Positions 21,591 to 31,821 of a DNA stretch of 64,000 nt are shown one piece after another. How positions within the stretch are numbered: the first letter of the stretch is position 1; each line of letters starts with the position of its first letter. Source of the DNA: Spinellus fusiger (Eukaryota; Mucoromycota; Mucoromycetes; Mucorales; Phycomycetaceae); NCBI GenBank assembly GCA_025094145.1, contig JALLLS010000014.1:1-64000 (forward strand), in the 5' to 3' direction. The position numbers and the translations under genes were made by a program. Below the pieces are notes generated by a model that was not told where the DNA came from, ran no database searches, and saw only the letters and a program-made list of their open reading frames with translations.

Positions 21591-23188
21591 AAAGAGGACT
21601 ATGGTTTGAATTTCTTTCTATTTTTGTTTATTTATTTTTGTTTATTTATTTTTGTTTGGTTTTTTGTTTGGTTATTTTCTTGTTTATGTATGCATTTTGC
21701 TGTTGTTTTTATCCATCATTTGTATTCTTTTCTCTTTCATCCTCTTTTCCATTTCATATATGACTTAATGATCTCCTGTTCTTTTTGTTGTTATTATTAT
21801 TATAAGTCATCTGCTTATGTATCTTCATAGGCAGAGTAAGTATTTTACTTGGTGATTCTATCTCTCTTTAATAAGCATATTGTTGGGTCTAATGGAGTCT
21901 TTTGATATTCAATGGTTGCCTGTCCTTCAATAGGACTTGTGGGCATATTCCAATAGAAATATCCCAATAGAAATATCCCAATAGAGAGACAACAACGCTT
22001 ACATACGATTTCCATTTTATTGCATGACAATCACAGCAATATGAAGTGTTTGGTAATTAAATATGTCCAATAGAATCTATTTTATAATAGGGCAATGGGT
22101 GATGGGATGACAGAATGATGGTTGGATATAAACAGACATCCTTTTCCCCTTGAGCCACTTGTCTATAGACATAGCCCTGTCTCATCAATACATTGGAGTT
22201 CTTTATTAACTATAGACAGACAGAAAGAAGAAGCTGATACTATTTCATTGATTCTGATATGGATGAATGATTGGCTGATTCAATTCAAAAAGACACAGAC
22301 TAGACAATGACCACTCTATTCATTGTCTAGGCCATCCTAGTGTCATTTGTTGACTTTTTTTCTATTCCCTTCTCTGTGTCTGCTGTGGGCCTATTACTAA
22401 GACTCTTTATCTCCACACCCTATAGGCGACTATTTTCATTCTCCTACAAGCATTCTTTTTTTGTATGAAAAAATTTACTTTTTTTCTTCTACAAAAAAAG
22501 CAGTCTATCTATTCATAAAAATTTCCAGCAACAAGGCCAATCATGCATCTACAAGAGGAGCAGATAAAATGACTCGCGACACGGACTGCGTTTTTTACAG
22601 GTGAAACTTTTCTCATTCTCTTTTTGGTTTCCGATCATTGCAACTATAAAAAATGTCTTGTTCTGCTGTTTTATTTTTTCTTTACTACTCTTCCACTTTT
22701 CTCTTTTTCTTATTTCTTCTCTTCTCCTCTTCTCCTCTCTCTTGTCGTGATTACTGGGTAAGTTTCCTTCCCCCTATATGTATATGTACATACAAGGAAG
22801 GAACATCTTTTTTGTTTGATTTGTAAGGATGAACCGGGCATTTGGCTTTAGTTTTCAAAGCGATGATGAAAAACAACCAGCTACCTAAATTTAACCACTG
22901 AATCAATCAAACAAAACAAGATGTTCCTTTTCTATCTTGAAATCATAAGTCATTAACATATGCCTTAGGTTTAATTTTTATGAATTCTCAGTATAAACAA
23001 GAGATTTAGTTATATTTAGTTATTTATTTAATAAATTGAATATATTTTTTCAAGTCACATTTTATGTTTTTGCAATAATATTGAATTGTTTTGTTTTGGG
23101 GAATATTGACTGTCCATTCTATGGATAAGCCTAGTATAAAGATAGTATTTATTTTATAGTCTGTTTTCTTTTTTCCTCTTTCTGTAGA
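21591..23188. other. Intergenic region between EXO1 and the SENP8 homologue
   Basis: 1.6 kb, AT- and T-rich. It has TTTATTTTTGTT repeats at 21620-21660 and a tandem AATAGAAATATCCC motif near 21950-21985. Apart from the small spliced frame at 22569-22888, no gene is visible. AGAATG at 23187, preceded by tctgtag, suggests a 5'UTR intron of the next gene. Confidence 0.4.
22569..22888 (+). CDS. Possible 30-aa spliced small ORF
   Basis: Exon 22569-22600 (MTRDTDCVFY) ends AG|GTGAAA. The frame is kept if it is joined to 22828-22888 after a TTTGTAAG acceptor, adding RMNRAFGFSFQ and ending QPAT. A TATA-like CTATAAAAAA lies between the two pieces. The codons join in phase, but 30 residues can do so by chance, and no family is known to me. 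It could instead be the 5' leader of the downstream SENP8 transcript. Confidence 0.2.
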
Positions 23189-24145
23189 ATGTTGCCCAAA
23201 ATAGTTCTTTTCTATCATAATGTTGTTTTACGTGGCCCTGTAAGTTTTGAAGTTGCTATGTATGAGAAGTTGCTAGTTGTTGACTTGGGTATCTTATGTA
23301 TTATGGGATTTGTGTGTTTGTGTTTTTTTGCCTTAGGATGTCAGTACATTAGTAGAGAATGAATGGCTTAATGATGCTATTCTTGAATTTCATATGGAGT
23401 ATCTTGAACGTACCACTGTTCCTCAGGCAGCTGGTATTTGTTTATTGAGGCCTGCCATGGTGCAGTTGATAACACATACATCAGGTAGTTCACACCTTAC
23501 ATGTTTGTTTCTTGATACTGACCAGGATAACACAACACTCCTTCAATAACATCAAGACCCATGTCAACTTGTATCTGTTCTTCCTCCTAGACTGAAGACA
23601 CAAAGGGCCATTTTTATGCCCATCAATGATGGAAGACCCTGTGTAGCCAACAGTGGATCCCATTGGTAAAGATCATAAGCACATCCAATGGCTCTTGTTT
23701 TTCATCGTGATGGCTGTGATTAGGTCTCTTCTTGTCTATCTCCAGGCCACACGTACATTCTATTATTATGATAGTTTGCGACTCAGTAACATGGCATCAG
23801 CCCGTCTCACTGCTCACCAGATGGCCCTTTTGCTGTTTCTTGGAGACACAGCCCAATTGAGTGTGATGTCGACACCTCAACAGGCCAATGGAGCAGACTG
23901 TGGTGGTAAGCAGAGACTCTTTATTTATTTCTATTGGATTTGTTTTTCATAGGATTCATCCATTAGCCCACGTCATTGGAATGACAGACCTACTGGTCCA
24001 TCGCTTTCTATCTGTTCAAGGAGCAGCCGTAGACGCAACAGCATTAATGCATATTGACGCTAGAGTTGCTTTTTATCCTGTCCAAATTAGAAAAGACCTC
24101 CAGCAACTCATTCGTCTTCTTGGGAACACAGGCTCATCCTATTGA
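23189..24145 (+). CDS. SENP8: NEDD8-specific cysteine protease (SENP8/NEDP1/Den1 type)
   Basis: Exons 23189-23239, 23337-23484, 23557-23665, 23724-23905 and 23967-24145 give 222 aa; human SENP8 is 212 aa. The C48 (Ulp1-like) fold is read from VENEWLNDAILEFHMEYL, RAIFMPIND, SGSHWSLLVYL, FYYYDSLR and QQANGADCG. The catalytic set would be H102, D119, Q156 and C162. The short size and the absence of any N-terminal extension fit SENP8/Den1, which processes NEDD8 precursors and removes NEDD8 from substrates, rather than Ulp1/Ulp2. SUMO specificity cannot be excluded from sequence alone. Two introns end at non-first AGs (catcaag at 23556 and cattag at 23966), chosen because only these keep the frame open. 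Confidence 0.9.
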
Positions 24146-24570
24146 TTTATTACTATCCAATCACATGACAAGAAATTTCTACTGGCCTGAAGATTTTTTG
24201 TTTACGTGATTTTTTATAGCTTCTCTTTCTCTTTGTTTTTGGATTAGGTAAATAAAAGGCCATCTTCCTATAGTCTTCCTTTTCTCTCTCTCTCTCTTTC
24301 ATTCTGGCGGTGTCTTTTTTACAGTATTAGAATAGTATGTTCTTTTTTTATTATTATTTCTATTGTTGTTGTTGTTCTTGTCCATACGTTAGGGTGTAGG
24401 CTGTATATCAAAAAGAGAAAAAAAAAGAAAAAAGAGGTTCTTTTTCCTTTATAGAGAAATAACACACAAAAAAAAAGATCTGATTTGAAAAAGAGAGAAA
24501 GAAAGAGAAAGACGCGAGGAAGGATGTTTTGTATTTTCAAGGGTTGTTTATACTCTTTCTTTTTTAAAGA
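24146..24570. other. NAC-beta promoter region
   Basis: 425 bp with no gene. It is rich in TCTC and A/T runs, and CTTTCTTTTTTAAAGA immediately precedes the start codon, as is typical of highly expressed genes. No defined box is claimed. Confidence 0.4.
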
Positions 24571-25223
24571 ATGAACGTCGACAAACTCGCTAAGCTCCAG
24601 GCCCAGGTCCGTATCGGTGGAAAGGGTAAGTACTATTGGTTAGTATGAACTGTAGACTGTAGACTGTAGACTGTTGGCTAATACCCATGGTTAGGTACTC
24701 CCCGTCGTAAGGTCAAGAAGGTCATCAAGGCCAGCAACTCTGGTGACGACAGAAAGCTCTCTGCCGCCCTTACCAAGCTGGGTGTCCAGCCTATTGGTGG
24801 TGTCGATGAGGTCAACATGTTCAGAGACGACGGCAAGGTGATCCACTTTGCTTCTCCCAAGGGTAAATCGTATTTTAAGATGACTATAAAATTGACTTGA
24901 TATTTATACAGTCCAATCTGCTGCCAACGCCAACACCTTTGCTATCCACGGTCGTGCTTCTGAGAGAGAGTTGGCTGAACTTGGTAAGGCATCTCTTTAC
25001 TTGTACTGCTTTGGTCTATACTGATAGACCTATGCTTCTATTAGTGCCCAACATCTTGAACCAATTGGATCCTTCTGCTTTGGCCAACCTCCGTAAGCTT
25101 GCTGAGGCTTACCAGGCCCAACACGGCAATGCTGCTGCTGCCGAGGGTCAGGAAGATGAAGATATCCCCGACTTGGTTGAGAACTTTGATAGTGTCCAGG
25201 TGGAAGACAAGGAGTCTGCTTAG
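24571..25223 (+). CDS. EGD1: Nascent polypeptide-associated complex subunit beta (BTF3/EGD1)
   Basis: Exons 24571-24625, 24695-24862, 24912-24983 and 25045-25223 give 157 aa, the normal size. The N-terminal ribosome-binding segment contains [15 protein letters not shown]. The NAC domain follows with [40 protein letters not shown] and [17 protein letters not shown]. The tail is acidic ([15 protein letters not shown]). It pairs with NAC-alpha at the ribosome exit tunnel and shields nascent chains (established). SPB1 starts 280 bp downstream on the same strand. Confidence 0.96.
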
Positions 25224-25502
25224 AGATGGTGCTGTTGATTGGATATTCTATAGTGTACATTTTATAGTGTCTATTCATTCATTTATTCATTCTATAAACA
25301 TCCCATCTTTCTTGTTATTCAATAACTATTGTTACAAGTGCCTGTACAATTGGCACAGGAACAGACGGATAATAGGACTTTCTCTCTCTCTCTCATTATT
25401 TCGTGGTCACGCCAGTGGCTTTTTCCTGTCTTTTTTTGGTAAATCAAGTGGGCCGTTTTATCGATACAGTGTGACCCTCCACTTTCTCTTATTTTCTAGA
25501 TC

Positions 25503-28500
25503 ATGGGCAAAGGAAGAGATAAAAAGTCCTCCAAAGGTAACAGTAGAAAAGGCCACCGACAGTCTACAGGGGTGTCTTGGTGCTGACATGTGTTGATAGG
25601 GCGCTTGGATAAGTATTACCACTTGGCCAAAGAACAGGGCTACCGTGCTCGTTCTGCTTTCAAGCTTATCCAACTCAACAAGAAATATTCTTTCCTTGAA
25701 AAGTCCCGAGTATTGATCGATTTGTGTGCTGCTCCTGGTGGATGGTAAGGAACAGGGAAATACGTTGCAGAGTCTTTTCTTCTTTTTCTTCAGTGTTGGT
25801 TCTGAACACTTGTCTACAACTGACCCCATAGGCTTCAGGTGGCTACCAAATACATGCCACAGTCCAGTCTCGTCATTGGTGTGGATCTTGCCCCTATCAA
25901 ACCTATTCCCGGTGTCATCACTTTCCAGGACGATATCACCACCGAGAGATGTCGACAGAACCTTAGACAGGAGATGAAAACATGGAAGGCAGATGTAGTG
26001 CTTCACGACGGTGCTCCCAATGTCGGTGCTGCATGGACACACGATGCCTTTTCCCAGTCTGAGCTTGTGCTTGTCTCACTCAAACTGGCCTCTGAGTTCC
26101 TAGCCAAGGGGGGTATTTTTGTCACAAAGGTCTTCCGATCCAAAGATTACAACAAACTTCTTTGGGTGTTCCAGCAGCTCTTTCGTAAAGTAGAGGCAAC
26201 AAAGCCTCCTTCTTCTCGTAATGTTTCTGCTGAAATCTTCGTTGTGTGTCGTGATTTCCTTGCGCCTAAGAAGATTGATCCTCGTCTCTTGGATCCCAAG
26301 TATGTGTTCTCTGAAATTGATACCGATGAACCTGCCAAAATCACCGATATTTTCAAACCCGAGAAAAAGAAGAGACACAGAGATGGTTATGAAGATGGAA
26401 ACTACACCCAGCACAAGACTGCAGATGTTATGGATTTCATTACTGCCAAAGACGCAATTGCTGTTCTTGGATCCTTCAATGAGCTTCTCTTTGAATCAGA
26501 AGAATCAAAGCAATTGTTGGAGAAGAGTGCTACCTCTGAAGATGTTAAAGTGAACTGCAAAGATTTGAAAGTCTTGGGCAAGAGAGATTTCAAAATCCTA
26601 CTTCAGTGGAGAACGGCCATTCGTGGAGAGTACAAGATGGATAAGAAGGAGGAAAAGGTCGAGTCCTTGGTCATTGAAGAAGAGCCTCTAGATGAGGATG
26701 AAAAGTTACAGGCTGAATTGGATAACTTGACAAAAGAAGAGGCATCCAAGCGCAAGCGTGAAAAGAGAAAAGCCAATGAAAAAAAGACCAAGCTTATTCA
26801 GCGCATGCAGCTGAATATGACAGCACCTACTGATATTGGTCTTGAGCAGCAAGGACCTGAGGCAGAGCAGATGTTTAACATTTCAAAGATTACCAAGGAA
26901 AAGGTAATGCATTTGGTTGTCGAGAGGGATATAGTAGTGTTGCTGATACTTATCTATCTATCTATTTAGTTCCTTGAGCAACTCCACAGTGGTGACATGA
27001 GCTATGCTGATGCACTTGAGGATGATGAAGACGAAGAGGATGATATCCATCTTACTAAGAAATTCAAGGGTAGAATTGCAGAAATGGACACAGACTTGGG
27101 CATGCTGTCTGGAGAAGACAGTGATTATGAGTTTGAGCTAGAGAAGCAGATGGATGCAGACTATGATCGATACATTGCACGCAAACTGGAGAAAGATGCT
27201 AAATTCAGAGCCAAACAATCACGCAATGAAGAGGATGAATGGAAGGGATTTGATGGAAAGCGTATTCCTAAGCGGGGTGATATGGATGACCTTGAGGGAG
27301 ATGCCTATGACTCTGATTCTTCTGCTGATGACCGTAGTGATAAATCCTTCTCTGATCAAGACTCTGATTCTTCTTCGGATTCTGATGATGAGAATGAAGA
27401 AGAGGAAGCGGAAGAGAAGAAGCCTGCTTCTCGAAAGAAGAGATCCACCCCCACTTCATTACCAGCATCAAAGCGAGCTAACCCACTCTTAAATGATCTT
27501 GGCAAGAAGGCAGATCTAGCAAAACGTACTGCCAGTGGATTAACAAAGGGTGCTTCCATCTTCTTTGACCAGGACATCTTCAAGGGAGTGGACATTGAGG
27601 GAGATGAAGATGAGGAGGACGAGCAATTGGAAGCCATTGAGAAATCCAACGCAAGAAAGAGAAAGGCAGAAGAGGAGTTGGAAGAGATAGAAGTGTCTGA
27701 TGCTGAGAGTGACTTTGAAATTGTACCTACACAAGACAGTGCGCCCTTGAATGAAATAGACTGGGATGGTGCTGAGGATGAGAATTCAAAGGCCATGAGA
27801 AGGGCACAAGGTAGGTTAAGAGAGGATGTTTCAAAAGAGAGGATGATGGGTATTGACTGTATCCATTATCAGAGAATGGTCTTATTACAGCAGAAGCCAT
27901 TACTCTGGCTAGACAGCTTGCCAATAAAGAAAAGACAGCAGCGGATTTAATTGATCAAGGATTCACAAAAGAGGCTTTCCGTGATAAAGACGGTGCTCCT
28001 GTATGGTAAGTGGCTTTTGCAGTCAATAAGCATCCCTCCCTCATACTTTTGAACATCTTTGTTTTACTCTACCAGGTTCCTTGACGATGAAAAGAAACAC
28101 AACCGTCCTCATTTACCAGTAACAAAAGAGGCTGTCCATGCATTAAAAGAGAAGCTAAAGGCACTCAATGCCCGTCCCATTAAGAAGATTGCAGAGGCAA
28201 AAGCAAGAAAGAAGTTCAAGGTGATAATAGACATGCCTATGTCTTTTCCAATAGACTAATGGATTCTGTATTTGTAGACAATGAAGCGTATCCAGAAAGC
28301 ACAGAAGAAGGCCAACGATGTGGCTGATAATCCAGACATGTCTGAAAAGGAGAAGCTGACTTCTATTAACAAATTACTATCAAGATCCACAAAATCAAAA
28401 CCAAAGAAAGAGGTTAAACTTGTAGTAGCCAAGGGATCCAACCGTGGTGTCAAAGGACGGCCTCAGGGTGTCAAGGGTCGCTATAAGATGGTAGATGCAC

Positions 28501-28571
28501 GTATGAAGAAGGAAATGCGTGCACTCAAGCGAAAGGCAAAGGATAAGAAGGGAGGAGGAAGAAGAAAATAG
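25503..28571 (+). CDS. SPB1: 25S rRNA 2'-O-methyltransferase Spb1 (FtsJ3 family)
   Basis: Exons 25503-25536, 25600-25744, 25832-26903, 26970-27810, 27873-28005, 28076-28220 and 28278-28571 give 887 aa; yeast Spb1 is 841 aa. The N-terminal RrmJ/FtsJ domain shows [20 protein letters not shown], the SAM-binding [20 protein letters not shown] and [16 protein letters not shown]3381-like middle and an acidic linker follow. The Spb1_C domain contains [13 protein letters not shown] and [13 protein letters not shown], ending in a basic [20 protein letters not shown] tail. It methylates the A-loop of 25S rRNA in pre-60S particles. A repeat element begins 2 bp after the stop codon, so the original 3'UTR has been displaced. 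Confidence 0.95.
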
Positions 28572-28573
28572 AG

Positions 28574-29173
28574 TTACACACATAAAATAAATCATGATAT
28601 ATAAAGAAATATACCGACTATTTAATCACAGAACGTCTATGATTGGCTGATGTGTTTTAAAAACATGTTCGCTGTGTAAATAAACCATTTCAAACTCGGA
28701 TTGCCTGTTTTAGCAATGATGATTGACTTTGCAATTAAATGCTATAAAATTGGCTATAAAAGGAAGAAATAAAGGTCATATTAAAACTCAGAAAATGAAT
28801 TTATTGTTTAGCATGTGTTATTAACAAATCAAAACAAAAGGAGGAAGTGATAGACACTACCAGAAGCTATTCTTGAGATTAAAAGGTAAATAGTGTTCTT
28901 ATCTGGGCTTTAGATCATTTTATTTCACAAGACACTCATTGCATTGTTATTAAGCAAGTAAAGACTCCTTTCAAGTCAGTCTCAAGTGGTCATTTACAAG
29001 GTCAATGATGTCTAGGCTATACTCCTGAGCATAACTATCTATCTCCCAAAAATAAAGCACAATGATTTTATTATGTCTATTCTATTGCTATTATGGAATA
29101 CACTTAGAACAGTATCTATAGTAATAATATAGTATTAACCATAATATCATAGTAAATAATACTATTCATAAAC
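28574..29173. mobile_element. Internally deleted copy of the integrase-bearing TIR element
   Basis: 28574-28840 matches the left end of the 35023-38278 element (same TTACACAC-type terminus, GATATATAA box, GATTGGCT, TTCAAACTC and TGCCTGTTTTAGC landmarks). 28840-29173 matches its right part at 37765-38104 (GATAGACACTACC, CTCCTTTCAAGTCAGTC, CTCCTGAGCATA). The whole coding middle is missing. The right terminus is lost at the junction with a Tc1 fragment at 29178. It starts 2 bp after the SPB1 stop codon. Confidence 0.8.
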
Positions 29174-29177
29174 ACGC

Positions 29178-29995
29178 CAAGAAAGTAGACTCAGATTTGC
29201 CAAAGAGCATCTCCACTGGACTATTAATATATGGAAAAAAGTTATATGGACTGATAAAAGTAGTTTCGAGATAAGAAAGAACAGTCGAGTGGTTCAAATT
29301 TGGCGTAAGAATGGAGAAGCTTATAATAAAAGACTGTCTTGCTCCCACATTCAAGAGTGGAAGATCCTCATTCATGGTTTGGGGAGCCATTCGTCAAAGT
29401 GAGAAGTCAGAACTAGTGATGCTCGAGAAGGATGAACGAAAGGCTATTGAATTTGTCAAGAAAGTCTACAAAGAGGCATTGCTATGTTTCTGGGGTCTAG
29501 AGTACCACATAATATTGATGGAAGATAGTGCACCCACACACAAAAGTATTATAGCAAGTAGTTGGAAAATGGAGAGAAGAATTGATAGTTTGGAGTGGCC
29601 TGCTCAATCGTCCGATCTGAACCCCATTGAAAGCCTTTGGATGCAGATGAAAGACAAGGTCCAAGAGAGATTTAAGGGTTCTGTTAAGATGAACAAGCTC
29701 AAGACTATTATACAGGAAGCTTGGAATTCTTTGATCGAGACAATGCCAGTACAAATGCAAGAAGTCATCAAGAACAAGGAGAAGTCATCAAGAACAAGGA
29801 TGGGAGTACCTATCATTAAAGCTACATTTGTAATCATCTTTTAAAATAAAAAGAATAAAGAATAAATTACATATACATATTCTATAGCCTTTCTTTAATA
29901 TAACACTGGGTTTACTAAAGTAGAAAATATGTTGTATTCCTATTGATACAGAAAAAACGCTGTATTGATGATATGAAGTCTATCAGTTTTTCTTT
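29178..29995 (+). pseudogene. 5'-truncated twin of the 8-kb Tc1-type transposase
   Basis: Nearly identical to 8019-8822 over its whole length, including FMVWGAIRQSEK, ILMEDSAPTHKS and LNPIESLWMQMKD. A 20-bp tandem duplication near 29768-29800 (AGAAGTCATCAAGAACAAGG-type unit) shifts the frame at the C-terminus. The DNA-binding part is absent; homology starts abruptly at 29178 where the neighbouring TIR element is cut. It is not functional. Confidence 0.88.
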
Positions 29996-30508
29996 AAAAG
30001 AATTGTCATTTCTGTGTCCTCCAAATGTATATGGTTTACCATTATATTATCACAAAAAGACATTAGAAGGTTGTCTAATATGATCAAAGTGGTATTCTTG
30101 CAAGAATAGTTTTAGTGGAGAGATTGGTGGGTGGGGTTGGGTGCAGTAGGAATGTCTATGGTATTATGGTATTATGGTACAGACGATGAAGAATAGACTT
30201 GAAAAAATACCTTGATATAATAGCAGCCATATTCTCAGCCATAGAAAACCTTCAAAGGACATCTTGTTCTTGTATACTACTGCAATGCACAAAAAGGCAA
30301 TTGTAGCTTGGGAACCCTCACCTGTCATTCTTGTTTGTAGTTTAGCATCTCGGTGGAGATTCATAGTATTCTAACCCCGACAGATTGTCTCCTCATGGGC
30401 TCTGGTGGAATATGAGTTCTCTTCTTGCTCTTGTTTGTTTTTCCCTTCTCTCATATTTATAACCAACAAACATCCTCTCCTTTTTGTTGATTAGGGCAGT
30501 TCATTGTA
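29996..30508. other. Intergenic region upstream of the secreted membrane protein
   Basis: No gene recognised. A GGTATTATGGTATTATGGTA run lies near 30158-30178. The last 80 bp are T/C-rich and lead into the signal-peptide start codon. Confidence 0.4.
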
Positions 30509-31460
30509 ATGATGATCCTAATTCTCATTATGGCTCTTGGTGCCATAGCATCTGTTTCTTCACAAGTCCACTGCCGAGATCCGTCCAATTGTCCTTACTA
30601 TCCAGTCCATAGCTGTTTTGCCACAGAACTCGGTCTTGTATGTGGCAGCAGAAGTAAGTAGGGCTGTCTTTGTTCTTTTTAGAAACCATAAAGGACATGC
30701 AGTTCATAACACTGGCTCACCTCTCTTCTTAGGCGATGTTGGCTATGAGATGAGTAATAACATTGTCGAAACATTCTCTTACACACAACCCACAACCATA
30801 AACGACACAGGCCTACCATGCACCACGATTCCCCTCTCTGATGAACTCTACAGCTATGTTGATTACAGAGGACCTACTGTCATTGAAGAAGATGACCTTC
30901 ACTTGATCGGCAATTGCAGTCGAATGTCCTATTGTGACAAGAAAAAAAAGACATGTCAGCCAAAACGACCTGTAGGTTCACGCTGCCACCACAACATGCA
31001 GTGTTACTTTGGGACAGAGGGGTTTCCAGGCTACTGTAAAAACCACAGTGTGTGTTCTATACGAGAAGGACTCCCTGCTTATTATTACCGGTCGTCCCAT
31101 CAATGGACTCTGGGGAAGCAGTGGCAATCGGCTACAGTTGCTGTGCTGGCCACAGGTACACTTGCCTTTTGTCTGTTGTATGGCCGTCAGCAAGCCACTC
31201 ATGTTGCTACTCGTCTGCGTTGGTTCTATGAGAAGGTGTATACGGGTACTACAGCAGGAGAACAGGCGAGGGACAGTGGGTCTATTCCTGTATTCCAAGA
31301 AGAGAGTGGATGGCAGAGGTACCATGGTCGGTGGTGGAAGCAGGTGCCTGGGCTCAAGTGGGTGTATCAGCGCTTTAAAAGAGAGTCATTGAATGAAGAG
31401 GTGTATGTTCCACTGACCCACCAGGAAAGAGTAGAAGAACCTCCTCCGTACAGAGGATAG
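30509..31460 (+). CDS. Secreted cysteine-rich type I membrane protein with PPxY tail
   Basis: Exons 30509-30653 and 30733-31460 give 290 aa. Residues 1-19 form a signal peptide (MMILILIMALGAIASVSS). The extracellular part has a cysteine-rich module (CRDPSNCPYYPVHSC, then CSRMSYCDKKKKTC, CHHNMQCYF, YCKNHSVC) and possible N-glycosylation sites. A single membrane span follows at about residues 180-200 (SATVAVLATGTLAFCLLYG). The basic cytosolic part ends EEPPPYRG, a PPxY motif of the type bound by WW domains of Rsp5/NEDD4 ligases. No family name is recognised; a surface receptor or adaptor is only a guess. Start choice: two consecutive ATGs at 30509 and 30512. Confidence 0.8.
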
Positions 31461-31821
31461 AGGGAGACGTCCTTTTCTTTCTTGTTATGGATATGTAGAG
31501 ATGGTTGAATGCCTGTGACTCCATGAGAAGGAGAAGGAAGACAAGACATTCATCCAGTGTATAAACACTTTGTATAAAATGTACTGTACTGTACTGTAGG
31601 TTTCAATAAAAAAAAATACAAATGAATAAGCATAGCCTACTGAGCTCTATAGTCAATACAAATATACAGACTAAAACACAAGGAAAAGCGAGTAAGAAGT
31701 AATACAAGGGATGTTACTATAGTCGATGGGATAGGTACTGTCTCTTTTCAGATATTAATAGTAATAGTAATAGTAATAGTAATAGCATAGGCATACATCA
31801 GATGCATTTAAACAGATACAT
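31461..31821. other. Intergenic region between convergent genes
   Basis: No gene recognised. It holds TACTG repeats at 31582-31598, an AATAAAAAAAA likely polyadenylation signal at 31604, and an AATAGT repeat at 31757-31787. It is shared by the 3' ends of the membrane protein and the lipase. Confidence 0.45.

Noticed and set aside
24319..24540. 73-codon minus-strand frame upstream of NAC-beta
   Set aside because: Low-complexity T/A and TTC runs, no start context, overlaps the likely promoter.
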